A DNA stretch of 64,000 bases from Paraburkholderia youngii (GTDB lineage Bacteria; Pseudomonadota; Gammaproteobacteria; Burkholderiales; Burkholderiaceae): positions 310,001-374,000 of the forward strand of contig NZ_JAALDK010000003.1 in the NCBI RefSeq assembly GCF_013366925.1, written 5' to 3'. Both the position numbers and the translations under genes were made by a program. The first letter of the stretch is position 1; every line of letters starts with the position of its first letter. The notes under the pieces were generated by a model. It ran no database searches. It had not been told where the DNA came from and was given only the letters and a program-made list of their open reading frames with translations. Positions 28,587 through 37,254 of the stretch are shown piece after piece.

Positions 28587-28613
28587 ATGCCGACTTCCCG
28601 ATTATGCCGCGTC
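28579..28613. repeat. RIT terminal inverted repeat, left
   Basis: Starts ACCCAGTTATGCCGACTTCC and ends GCCGCGTC. Exact reverse complement of 31946-31980. Contains two copies of TTATGCCG that may be recombinase binding sites. Confidence 0.9.
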
Positions 28614-28713
28614 GTGCACCTGTATGACGGCGGGTATGGTCTTTCATGAATGCTGTGTCGGCATAAACGTATGATTTCTCAGGCTGGCTATCGCGCCGGC
28701 CAGGAGAGATCAG

Positions 28714-30105
28714 ATGAATGCGAAACGCACAGTCAGTGAATCCGGCGGGCTGCCGGTCCATCACATCGATGCATTTCTTGATCGTCTGCGGACGGCACAC
28801 TACTCCGAGGTATCGCTTCGCAAGAAACGAAGAGTCCTGTGTGCGTTCTCTGGGTGGATGGAGAACAGGGGCATCGACCTGATTGATCTTGATGAGTCTG
28901 TCACGGCTCGTTTTATGAAGCGCATGATCGGCGCATCACGAGACCGTGTCCAGCGTGCACGTCCCACATTACGGCAGTTTCTCGCCTATCTGCGCGCTGA
29001 AGCTATTGTGTGCCCGCCGACGTTGGGCCGCCAATCCGCGATCGCGCACATTTACGACCGATACGTGGACTATCTGAGGCAGGATCGTGGACTCGCGAGG
29101 AACTCTCTGCTCGTCTATGGCCCGTTCATTCGCGATTTTCTCGACAGCCACGCGGCCGGCGACGGAAGTTTATTGCCAGATGCATTTGACGCGGTAACGA
29201 TCCGGAATCATCTTCTTGCCCGCAGCAAAGGCCGATCGGCAGAGTACACGCGGCTGATGGCAGTTGCGCTTCGCTCGTTCTGCCATTTCCTCTTTCTGCG
29301 CGGCGATACGGCACGAGACCTGTATGAGTCAGTGCCTTCGGTTCGTAAATGGCGACAGTCAACTGTGCCAACGTTCCTCACGCCTGAGCAGCAAGAAGCT
29401 CTCATTGCATCGGCAGACCAGTCGACCACGACTGGGCTTCGTGACTACGCAATCCTGCTGTTGTTGGCGCGGCTTGGCTTACGTGCCGGAGAAATCGTCG
29501 CAATCGAGCTCGACGACATTCACTGGCGTTCGGGGGAACTCGTCGTTCATGGAAAGGGGCAGATGGTCGAGCACGTCCCGCTGCCATCGGAGGTCGGAGA
29601 AGCAATCGCAACATATCTCCGCGATGGTCGCGAAGCGAGTGCATCGCGGCGCGTCTTCCTTCGCAGATTGGCACCTCGGGTTGGTTTGGCGGGGCCGGGG
29701 GCGATTGGCAAGATTGTTGGTCAGGCCTTCGCACGTGCCGGTTTCCGCCCCGCGTGCCGTGGCGCCGCACATCTGTTCCGTCACGGTCTGGCGACGACGA
29801 TGATTCGTCATGGGGCCTCGATGGCAGAAATAGCCGAGGTCTTGCGACACCGCTCACCGGACAGTACCGCGATCTATGCAACGGTGGCGTTTGAGGACCT
29901 GCGCGAGGTCGCGCGCTCGTGGCCCACGGCTGGAGGTTCAATACGACTGCGATCCGCGATTCTCTCGCTCGGTACGTGGCGGTCCGCCGGGCTCTCGGGG
30001 CGTCATTCTACGAACCTGCATTGGCACTCGGCCATTTCGTTGATCTTCTCGAACATGAAGATGCTGAGTTCATTACTACCGATCTGGCTCTGCGCTGGGC
30101 AATGA
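28714..30105 (+). CDS. ritA: RIT tyrosine recombinase A
   Basis: First recombinase of the trio, 463 aa as read. The catalytic set is visible: Arg in RLGLRAGEI, Lys in HGKGQ, HLFRHGLA (HxxR), His in LRHRSPDS and Tyr in TAIYATV. N-terminal SAM-like core-binding segment at residues 20-110. Family members usually stop soon after the tyrosine; here the frame runs about 55 residues further than expected (from ARSWPTAGGS) and overlaps ritB by 187 bases, suggesting that the original stop was mutated. Confidence 0.88.
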   Translation: MNAKRTVSESGGLPVHHIDAFLDRLRTAHYSEVSLRKKRRVLCAFSGWMENRGIDLIDLDESVTARFMKRMIGASRDRVQRARPTLRQFLAYLRAEAIVCPPTLGRQSAIAHIYDRYVDYLRQDRGLARNSLLVYGPFIRDFLDSHAAGDGSLLPDAFDAVTIRNHLLARSKGRSAEYTRLMAVALRSFCHFLFLRGDTARDLYESVPSVRKWRQSTVPTFLTPEQQEALIASADQSTTTGLRDYAILLLLARLGLRAGEIVAIELDDIHWRSGELVVHGKGQMVEHVPLPSEVGEAIATYLRDGREASASRRVFLRRLAPRVGLAGPGAIGKIVGQAFARAGFRPACRGAAHLFRHGLATTMIRHGASMAEIAEVLRHRSPDSTAIYATVAFEDLREVARSWPTAGGSIRLRSAILSLGTWRSAGLSGRHSTNLHWHSAISLIFSNMKMLSSLLPIWLCAGQ

Positions 30106-30986
30106 CGCCCACACTCGTCGAACGTGCCACCTGGGGGCGACGCCTCTCTCAAGTAAGAGGATTCGCCAGATGGATGAACCTCATTGACGGTCGAAACCAG
30201 ATTCCCCCCGCGGGGCTCCTGAGTGCCCGCAGACGGCGCAATGCCCCGCATATTTACACTGAGCACGAAATTGATCTGCTTATGGCCCGAGCCGCTCAAC
30301 TGCGATCCCGAACCGGCTTGCGAGCACTGACCTATTCGACGCTCATTGGGCTTCTTGTGGCGACGGGTCTCAGGCCAGGCGAAGCGTTTCGGCTCGACCG
30401 GTCCGACGTTGACCTCGTCAGCGGAATACTCTCCATCCGGGAATCGAAGTTCGGCAAATCGCGCTGTGTTCCTGTAGCAGAGTCGACCCGGTTGGCACTC
30501 GAACACTACGTCCAGAAACGCGATCAAATCTGTCCTTTACGGTTGAGCGAGGCGTTCCTGGTTAGTGAGCGCGGCAAGCGACTGAAGCCCGGCACTGCAC
30601 GCAGCATGTTCGTCAGAATGTCGCGCGCTGTCGGTCTGCGACCGGCGACAGAGGATGGGCGCGATGGTTACGGTCCACGCCTCCAGGACTTCCGGCATAG
30701 CTTCGCGACTGGACGGCTGGTCGAGTGGTATCGTGCCGGTCTCGACGTAAGTAGGGAATTGCCGAAACTTACCGCCTACCTCGGGCATGTCAACGTCGGT
30801 CTTACGTACTGGTACATCGAAGCGGTTCCTGAATTGCTTGAACTTGCGGCAGCCTATCTCGACAAGAACTGTCCAGAGAACAGTCGTGAGCGCCGCCGAT
30901 CTTCCATCACTCGTTCAGCGCTTCTTTACCCAGCGCCTGCTCGAGCAGCAAGGTCTAAGTTCGCATACGGTGGCAAGTTACCGTGA
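29919..30986 (+). CDS. ritB: RIT tyrosine recombinase B
   Basis: Second recombinase, up to 355 aa. Catalytic Arg in VATGLRPGEAF, Lys in ESKFGKSR, DFRHSF (with Q in place of the usual first His of the HxxR box), LGHVNVG and Tyr in TYWYIEA. No ATG fits the start. GTG 29919 is open, but the ancestral start may have been at GGAGG-TTCA-ATACG near 29934-29947, where ATG now reads ATA. The C-terminus overlaps ritC by 101 bases. Confidence 0.83.
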   Translation: MAHGWRFNTTAIRDSLARYVAVRRALGASFYEPALALGHFVDLLEHEDAEFITTDLALRWAMTPTLVERATWGRRLSQVRGFARWMNLIDGRNQIPPAGLLSARRRRNAPHIYTEHEIDLLMARAAQLRSRTGLRALTYSTLIGLLVATGLRPGEAFRLDRSDVDLVSGILSIRESKFGKSRCVPVAESTRLALEHYVQKRDQICPLRLSEAFLVSERGKRLKPGTARSMFVRMSRAVGLRPATEDGRDGYGPRLQDFRHSFATGRLVEWYRAGLDVSRELPKLTAYLGHVNVGLTYWYIEAVPELLELAAAYLDKNCPENSRERRRSSITRSALLYPAPARAARSKFAYGGKLP

Positions 30987-31881
30987 TACGTTCCGGCTGC
31001 TGCTAGCGTTTGCCACGAACCATATCGGACGCGCGCCGTCAAAGCTGCGCATCGAGGACTTCGATGTGTCGTTGATCGAGGAATTCCTGCGGCACCTCGA
31101 ACACAGCAGAGGGAATTCGGTGCGGACACGCAACACGCGGCTTGCTGCCGTGCATGCCTTCTTCCGGTTCGTCGCGGTCAGCGAGCCTGCGCTGTTTCTG
31201 CAGTGTCAGCGCGTTCTTGCAATTCCATCTAAACGCTGCGAGCACGGCCCTGTTGAGTTTCTGACAGAGAGCGAGGCCGCCGCTCTGGTAGGGGCGCCTG
31301 ACGTACGAACGTGGACCGGCACCCGAGACCGAGCGCTGCTTCTTGTAGCGGTTCAAACGGGTCTGCGCAACAGCGAATTGACCACTCTCCGGCGCCAGGA
31401 TGTGATGCTCGGTACAGGCGCCCACGTCCGTTGCCTCGGCAAAGGCAGAAAGACGAGATGCACTCCTCTGCGACCGGATGTTGTTGCAGTCCTGAAGGAA
31501 TGGCTGCTCTATCAACCAGGCGAACCAGGTGATCCGGTCTTCCCCAGTTCGCGTGGTGGTCATCTCAGTGCCGACGCTCTTCAGCAACTCGTGTCGCGCA
31601 ACGCCGAAATCGCGCGTCTCTCGTGCCCCTCGCTGAAGAAAAAATCGATAACGCCTCACACGCTTCGGCACACGGCCGCGATGAGCCTGATGCATCACGG
31701 CGTCGACCTGACTGTGATCGCGCTCTGGCTCGGTCACGAATCCTCGGAAACGACTCAGATCTACTTGCACGCCGACATGCAACTCAAGGAACGCGCGCTC
31801 GCGCACGCCACGGCGAGCGGTGTCGCGCTGACCCGCTACAAACCACCAGATCCGTTACTCGCCTTCCTGGAGGCTCTCTGA
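30886..31881 (+). CDS. ritC: RIT tyrosine recombinase C
   Basis: Third recombinase, 331 aa, the most canonical of the three: Arg in QTGLRNSELT, Lys in LGKGRKTR, HTLRHTAAM, LGHESSETT and Tyr in QIYLHAD. The GTG at 30886 (V-S-A-A-D-L-P) is chosen over an upstream in-frame start because it begins at the expected core-binding domain. All three proteins are probably needed together for RIT mobility. Confidence 0.88.
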   Translation: MSAADLPSLVQRFFTQRLLEQQGLSSHTVASYRDTFRLLLAFATNHIGRAPSKLRIEDFDVSLIEEFLRHLEHSRGNSVRTRNTRLAAVHAFFRFVAVSEPALFLQCQRVLAIPSKRCEHGPVEFLTESEAAALVGAPDVRTWTGTRDRALLLVAVQTGLRNSELTTLRRQDVMLGTGAHVRCLGKGRKTRCTPLRPDVVAVLKEWLLYQPGEPGDPVFPSSRGGHLSADALQQLVSRNAEIARLSCPSLKKKSITPHTLRHTAAMSLMHHGVDLTVIALWLGHESSETTQIYLHADMQLKERALAHATASGVALTRYKPPDPLLAFLEAL

Positions 31882-31945
31882 TAATGCCGACACTCCAAGC
31901 GACAGGGAATAGAGATCCGCCCAACCGTTGTGCGCGTGGACTCAT

Positions 31946-31980
31946 GACGCGGCATAATCGGGAAGTCGGCATAACTGGGT
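31946..31980. repeat. RIT terminal inverted repeat, right
   Basis: Exact reverse complement of 28579-28613. Its outermost AACTGGGT is also the reading frame at which tnpC resumes. Confidence 0.9.
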
Positions 31981-32215
31981 CGAAAACCAGATACGACCTT
32001 GGGCCATCGGCAGGTCGAACTGGCTGTTTGCCGGTTCGCTTCGAGCCGGGCAGCGAGCCGCGGCCATCATGAGTCTGCTACGTTCAGCGCAACTGAATGG
32101 GCACGAACCACATGCCTATCTGAAGGACGTCCTGACGCGACTGCCAACCCACAAGGCCAGCGATATCTCAACATTGCTGCCTCATCGCTGGCAGCCGACG
32201 GATCCTATCCGCTAG
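31981..32215 (+). pseudogene. tnpC: IS66 TnpC of element 2, 3-prime part
   Basis: Continues tnpC after the RIT: VENQIRPWAIGRSNWLFAGS, which contains the catalytic glutamate, to the stop at 32213-32215. Together with 27211-28558 it accounts for a whole TnpC apart from the frameshifts. Confidence 0.9.
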
Positions 32216-32258
32216 TTCAATTCGTCAAGACGGGTTTGCCGGCCGCTTACGTAGATCG

Positions 32259-32810
32259 AGCACGGCGGGATGCTCGAGGCGCGGTCCGAGAACGCGCTCA
32301 AGCGCGGGATGGATCTGGGTGAGCAGGCCGCGAATCCCGTTACTGGTTTGGGTAATTTGAGCGGCGAGATCGTCGTCGAAGCCGCACAGCATGGTCAGCT
32401 CGGCGAGCGGTTCATCAGCTAACCGAAGCGAGCGCAGCGTATGCGGCATCGAACCGGCGGCCTCGGCGATGATTGCGGCGTCGCGGGCGTCTGTCTTGGC
32501 CTCACCGGCGTGCAGGTCGGCAATGCGGCGCATCGCCAGTCCGGGCAGATCGGCAAGCAGAACGCCTTCATCGCGTGCGACGGCCAGCGGCAATGCGCCG
32601 ATGGTGGCGGGCTGATCGACAACGAAGAGAAGACGGCCATGGGTCTTGAATTCGGCGATGAGGGCGCGCAGTTTGGCCTCGTCGTTGGAGAGCGCCTTGA
32701 TCTACAGGCGCTTGCCATTCCGAGCTAGTGCCACGGCGTGATGCTGGCCTTTACCGACGTCGACACCGATGAAGACTCGACGACGTCATGTTGTTGGAAT
32801 TCTTGCATCG
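32259..32810 (-). pseudogene. IS110-a transposase, N-terminal half
   Basis: Minus strand: FIGVDVGKGQHHAVALARNG is the RuvC-like DEDD start. An in-frame TAG follows at 32702-32704 (GKRL-stop-IKAL), then VVDQPATIGALPLAVARDEG and KTDARDAAIIAE. It breaks off at EHPAVLDL at the IS66 junction. The stop codon predates or accompanies decay of the element. Confidence 0.85.
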
Positions 32811-33160
32811 AAGTTTGTGTAGATCGAACGAGTGGGCCTGCGACAACGGTGGCAAATCTCGGCATCCACGTTACGGACGGCCTTGGAATATCCCAGCTGA
32901 GTCCCTATTAGCGATCACCAGCCACCCACCAGGCCCGGTGACAACACCCCCCGGACCAGAAACTGCGACTGGGGGCGAGAATCATGCCGGGCCTGGCTGG
33001 CCAAAGCCTCAATTGTCGAGGCGGGAAGATAGTAACTGGGGGCTGCAACCGGGGAAATGTTTGGCAGTCACATGTTACATGTTACATGTGTGAGTTTGTA
33101 GACGAAAGCACGGTCCCGATCAAGGTCATTTTGTGGCGTGCAAATTTTACATAGATGCGA
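32811..33160. other. IS110-a 5-prime flank and intergenic DNA
   Basis: Contains GC-rich non-coding sequence typical of IS110 ends and, at about 33070-33090, a short AT-rich repeat (ACATGTT twice, then ACATGTG). No gene recognised; the P450 gene ends at 33161. Confidence 0.4.
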
Positions 33161-34447
33161 TCATTGCAACACGCAACGTATTGCGAGGTGCTTTGGCCCA
33201 CTTACGAAATTAGACGTCGTGAATTCGACATCTCCCACCGGTTCGACGAACTGCAACTTCGGGATCAGTTCCTCGAACAGGATGCGCATCTCCATGTTTG
33301 CGAGATGCTGACCAAGACATACGTGAGCACCTGCCCCAAACGCAATGTGCCGATTCGACCTTCGGTCGATATCGAATACGAAAGGGTCGGGGAAAACTTC
33401 CTCATCGCGATTGGCCGACCCGTAGCAGAGCATCAGCCAATCGCCCTTGCGGATAGTCCTGCCTCGCAAATTCGTGTCGGCTGCCGCCGTACGCATGAAA
33501 TGACGCACTGGCGATGCGTAGCGGAGGCTCTCGTCGATGAATTGCGGAATGAGCGACGGGTCAGCCTTAAGCCGCGGCAGCAAATGGGGGAATTGACACA
33601 ATGCCCACATCGCAACCGATATGGAAGACGAGACAGTGTCATGCCCGGCGGCGGCGATAATCACGTAGTAGCCGAGTCGGGTTGCCTCATCAATAGGCTG
33701 TCCATCGACAACCGCGTTGGCGAGCAAGGTGGCGATGTCGTTACGCGGTTTTTTCCGGCGATCTTCGGTCAGGCGATCAAAGTAACCCTTGAAGTCTGCT
33801 ACAACTGACAGCAGCGCCTTGCCGATCGCACTTCCGGCGTCGCCCTGGCGACCGATCTCGCGCTTGTATTCGGCATCCTCGCTTCCAAACATCTCCTGTG
33901 TGAGTCTCAACATACGGGGAGATTCTTCCTGCGGAACTCCGAGAATATCCATGATCACGTTCAGCGGATAGTGCGAGGCGAAATCGTTCGCAAAGTCAAT
34001 TACCGAGCCGCTCTTTTGCAGAACTTCCCCGATCATCAAATGTGCCAATGATCGGATGCGAGCCTCAAGCTTAACGACACTGTTCGGCATAAACCACGAC
34101 TGTGTCAGTGCGCGCAAACTCTTGTGTTCGTCGCCGTCGACGTGGACGAGCGAACGGACGATGTTTGGACTACCGGTGGCCCCTATAACATGCGCGATAG
34201 ATGCTTGCGGACGGCAGACGACGGAATAATCGCCGTTGCGAAACAGGGCATTGTTCCGGGAAATCATTGAGACGTCGGCGTGTTTTGTTACCACCCAGAA
34301 TGGGTCATGCGCGTCCGCCATTGCTCGTCCAATTGGGTTGTTTGCACGCGCCCACGCGTATATCTCATGGAGCCCGTCGAGGTTTGTATACGACTGCGGA
34401 TCAACCAGACGGTTTGCTACATCTCTCGGTAGGTCGTAATTTGTCAT
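33161..34447 (-). CDS. Cytochrome P450
   Basis: 428-aa soluble class I bacterial P450. I-helix AAGHDTVSSS, K-helix ESLRY (ExxR), and haem loop FGAGAHVCLGQHLAN with the cysteine ligand are intact. ATG 34447 starts MTNYDLPRDVANRLVDP; a GTG two codons upstream is possible. The N-terminal sequence reminds me of P450s from rhizobial symbiotic plasmids (CYP127-like), but this is memory and not a search. No ferredoxin or ferredoxin reductase gene is adjacent. Substrate unknown. Confidence 0.9.
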   Translation of the reverse strand: MTNYDLPRDVANRLVDPQSYTNLDGLHEIYAWARANNPIGRAMADAHDPFWVVTKHADVSMISRNNALFRNGDYSVVCRPQASIAHVIGATGSPNIVRSLVHVDGDEHKSLRALTQSWFMPNSVVKLEARIRSLAHLMIGEVLQKSGSVIDFANDFASHYPLNVIMDILGVPQEESPRMLRLTQEMFGSEDAEYKREIGRQGDAGSAIGKALLSVVADFKGYFDRLTEDRRKKPRNDIATLLANAVVDGQPIDEATRLGYYVIIAAAGHDTVSSSISVAMWALCQFPHLLPRLKADPSLIPQFIDESLRYASPVRHFMRTAAADTNLRGRTIRKGDWLMLCYGSANRDEEVFPDPFVFDIDRRSNRHIAFGAGAHVCLGQHLANMEMRILFEELIPKLQFVEPVGDVEFTTSNFVSGPKHLAIRCVLQ

Positions 34448-34543
34448 GCTCACGATCTTGCAGAAAAATTAACATGTGAAATCGAGGCAAGCAACGTGTA
34501 TCGAAGTATCCACTCATGGCTGGGATTGGGGTCGACCGGCGTT

Positions 34544-34559
34544 TGCGGATCGCTCGCCA
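34544..34559 (-). promoter_or_regulatory. Weak sigma-54-like promoter upstream of P450
   Basis: On the minus strand TGGCGAGCGATCCGCA keeps the GG and GC at -24/-12 with correct spacing, about 97 bases before the P450 start, but differs from consensus at four other positions. No TGT-N10-ACA activator site was found nearby. Confidence 0.25.
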
Positions 34560-36180
34560 GTTGGTGCGCATCGAAGCCATCGCGTCGGCAAAAGAGGCGA
34601 ACGGGCCGGGTGCATGCGTGCGCTCGTCGGATATTGTCCTTTCATACTATTCACGACTTTCGTCTTTCGCCTTAATGCATGTCAACCTTTCTTGATCACG
34701 TGACCATGCATTTGAGCCTCGAAGGTATCCCTTGTCAGACACAGCGCATGACAATGGCATTCGCGCACGAGGAGCAAGCTCCCCGCTTGTCGATGTCTTC
34801 GTGGCCAAGTGACAGAACCGGAAGGCAGTCGAACCGGCGCCCCTTTGCCCGGTGCGGTGCGGCGCCTCTCACGCTGCAATGATTCTCCAGCCCATTCTAT
34901 TGAGGCCGTCGTTCATATCTATCAACTTTGACGCTATGACAAAAGTGGCTCATGACAGGAGGCAACTCTAAGTAAAAATCCTTTTCCGTATCCTTCAAAC
35001 CGCCCGGATAACAGTCAGAGACGAAATCTTTCAAGGGCGTCAGCGCCGGTTGGCAATTTGCGCGGGGCGCCCTCACTGAATTCGTTCCATCGCGTAGCCT
35101 ATGCTGCCAGCAATTGATGACCATGTTGGCTACTTACCTGATGTAAGAAAAGTCTGACCTTGATCAAGGGTTGCCGTGCGTTTGTCTCGTACACTTGGGT
35201 TGCAGCGGGTCGAACCGTCTCGCTCGACCTACTGTGGGGACTTTAGACGACCCGTCAGAGTATAGACGACTCCGATGGGTCACTTTTTTTTCTGTGTCCC
35301 GGCTGTCCTTGCCAGTCGCCCACCCGTTCGTTGGGCGGTCATTAGTTCCGAAATAGAACGCGCGGGGAACAATGACCCGATTCCCGACAGTGGTCAGGTA
35401 GCATATCCCCTGATATTCGTTCCAAGCAGCGATTCGGACCGTCTCTTTGACGGCTACCATTAGGCGGATTCCTCGCGGACTGGTGCAACACCCTTCGTCG
35501 CTGCTTTCTGCATGGCAAAGATTGGCGGCTGCTGGCCAAGGTGAAATGCCGCTAGCACATGGAAGCGGACCAGTGAAGGGCCAGATTTGAGATCTCCCGT
35601 AGCCCAATCACCGTGGGCAACGAGGTGTGCGAGGCGGGTTCCTGGCCGATATGAGTCATCCAATGAATTAAGGCATTGATGCGGTTAGGTCCCGCAGTTG
35701 GCGCAATATGATGCGCTTTGGGTAGCCGTTCGCGCGTCGGAGCCTGCCTGCGTCGAATAGAGTTCGACATGCGTAGGCTGGTCGGTCATTGAGGGCCAGC
35801 GGCATCAGTCGGACGATTGAGATAATCGAGCCTTTGTTTCTTCCCGAGCTACGACGCTACAGGATCAACGAACGCGGCCCATCCCACCGCATCTGCGTTG
35901 TCGAAAGCGCAACCACGAGGCGTGGAGCGACAAATTATCTCTGTCTGAGATTGATGCGCATCTTCTTCGCTGCACTATGATCCGCAATCTGTCTTGGCAA
36001 GCGTGAAACGCGTGGGGTCTCGCGTTATTCGCAACGTCGGTTGTAGGGGGCCGCGACCCTGACGTCCATTGCGCGCGGGCTGGCGACATATTGCTCGAGC
36101 GCCGAAGGTTGCCGCGGCGTGAGGATAGGCAATTGGATTGCAAGATGCCGATGCGAGACGGGCTATTCGACAACGCGCGA
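34560..36180. other. Long region without recognisable genes
   Basis: Short frames on both strands, none with a motif, ribosome site or consistent codon use. The longest, about 147 codons on the minus strand at 35164-35607, has no family I recognise. Probably decayed accessory DNA. Confidence 0.4.
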
Positions 36181-36279
36181 ATTAGCGACAAAGCTCGGTG
36201 TATCAAGTTAGGGAAAGGGGCCCTGTCCTCCTGCGTGAGCAATTTGGCCGGGCGCAACGAGCAGCTCAACGGCGAAGGG

Positions 36280-36600
36280 GTAAGTCCGACAGACGGGGCT
36301 ATCGACGCCGGCCGGTGCAGTTGCGGATGGGCGAATATTTGGAAAGACATCAACGAGAAGCTGGCGTACGCACCGGGAGTCGTCACGGTGCAGCGGCATG
36401 GGAAGTAAAAAAGATCTGTCGCAAATGCGAGACGTTCAACTGGTACGGCAAGCTGACGGGTGGTGATCGTTGCTCATGGAGCATCGATCGGTCAAGCCGC
36501 AAACTTAGGAGGGCTCAACCTCCATTCGAGATGTATGCCGATCACAGTGGTCAGATTCCTGAGCAGGTGCTGTCGTTCGATTGCTTCATTTGTTTAACGC
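36280..36600 (+). pseudogene. IS66 TnpC relic
   Basis: Pieces of an IS66 transposase in different frames: INEKLAYAPGVVTVQRHGK, then KKICRKCET, then ADHSGQIPEQVLSF, corresponding to EKLDYTPGVFTVERHVRGK, CRNCET and NHSSQIAAQALPF in the copy at 27.4 kb. Intervening parts are deleted or scrambled. Confidence 0.7.
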
Positions 36601-36608
36601 AGATGGTG

Positions 36609-36983
36609 TCAGGAATCCTTGGCGGTGGTGAACAGTTCATGTTCAAGCTGTCCCCGTTGGTTATCTATACACTGAATATGCCAGTGGCCGTTTGATGGAG
36701 CCCAACGTCCTTCTGTATACCGCAGCGCATATCCGGAGTCGCCTTCGAAAAGTCTGTAACGACAGTCGAGATTCAATCCTTCGAGAACATACGCGAGTGT
36801 GTTTTCGCTGGGCCCGCACACTAACGTGTTGCCGCAATCCACATGCAACGAGCCCCATTCGGGTAAGTCCAGTCCGGAATGAGCCTCGCGCGACCATTGC
36901 CGCTTTTCTGTGTCGAGCCAGAGGATTGCGAATGCCATCGGACGGGTAGTATTAAACATGTCGAGCTGGACGGTAAGACGCAT
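36609..36983 (-). CDS. Orphan hypothetical protein, 124 aa
   Basis: Good evidence for a real gene: AGGAG six bases before ATG 36983, an uninterrupted 124-codon frame, and a balanced composition with hydrophobic strand-like stretches (RLTVQLDMFN, MAFAILWLDT, YRLFEGDSGYALRY) and two tryptophan-rich turns. No signal peptide or membrane span. No family recognised. It stands alone between an IS66 relic and an IS5 element. Confidence 0.6.
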   Translation of the reverse strand: MRLTVQLDMFNTTRPMAFAILWLDTEKRQWSREAHSGLDLPEWGSLHVDCGNTLVCGPSENTLAYVLEGLNLDCRYRLFEGDSGYALRYTEGRWAPSNGHWHIQCIDNQRGQLEHELFTTAKDS

Positions 36984-37254
36984 GAAAATTCTCCTAACAC
37001 ATATTCTCCACGCCTAGTTGACGTAGGAAACGGCGAACCTCGCCGCGGCTCACTCGCTGATTTCTCATCTCCCAGCGTATGCGCATCGTTCGTCGATGTG
37101 CTGCTATCAAAACGATCGCGACAAGGACCGTCACTCTGCCTGAGATATCTCACGGGGAAGAGCGCTGTTCCTGTACTAACTGTGTGTCGCGATTCATGAA
37201 GATCAGAGATGGGGAACTGACTACCAGTGGCGGCCTCGGGCCATGCATCCCCTA
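36984..37254. other. Upstream region of the orphan gene, no gene seen
   Basis: Presumably includes the promoter of the minus-strand orphan gene. No clear signal identified. Confidence 0.3.

Larger units (their letters stand above)
28559..31980 (+). mobile_element. Recombinase-in-Trio (RIT) element
   Basis: About 3.4 kb holding three consecutive, overlapping tyrosine recombinase genes, the defining layout of RIT elements. The ends carry 35-bp perfect inverted repeats (28579-28613 and 31946-31980), with further copies of the core GTCGGCAT just inside each end. It interrupts tnpC of IS66 element 2 within an Asn-Trp-Val codon run; AACTGGGT is found on both sides. Confidence 0.92.
26344..32250 (+). 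mobile_element. IS66-family element 2, inserted in IS110-a and split by RIT
   Basis: Ends GTAAGCGCCCGG (26344) and CCGGCCGCTTAC (32250) are inverted repeats. Perfect 8-bp direct repeats GTAGATCG flank it (26336-26343 and 32251-32258). It contains tnpA, tnpB and a frameshifted tnpC that is interrupted by the recombinase-trio element. Confidence 0.93.
25687..32810 (-). mobile_element. IS110-family relic (IS110-a) split by IS66
   Basis: The C-terminal half of an IS110 transposase lies at 25687-26335 and the N-terminal half at 32259-32810, both on the minus strand. They join perfectly once the IS66 element and one copy of its 8-bp target duplication (GTAGATCG) are removed: EHPAVLDL continues as LERYPSPAALAAT. 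Both halves also carry disabling mutations. Confidence 0.85.

Noticed and set aside
33068..33092. ATGTTAC direct repeats as an iteron-like origin
   Set aside because: Only two to three short copies, no DnaA box or rep gene nearby.
35164..35607. 147-codon minus-strand frame
   Set aside because: Irregular composition, no ribosome site, no family resemblance; treated as decayed DNA.
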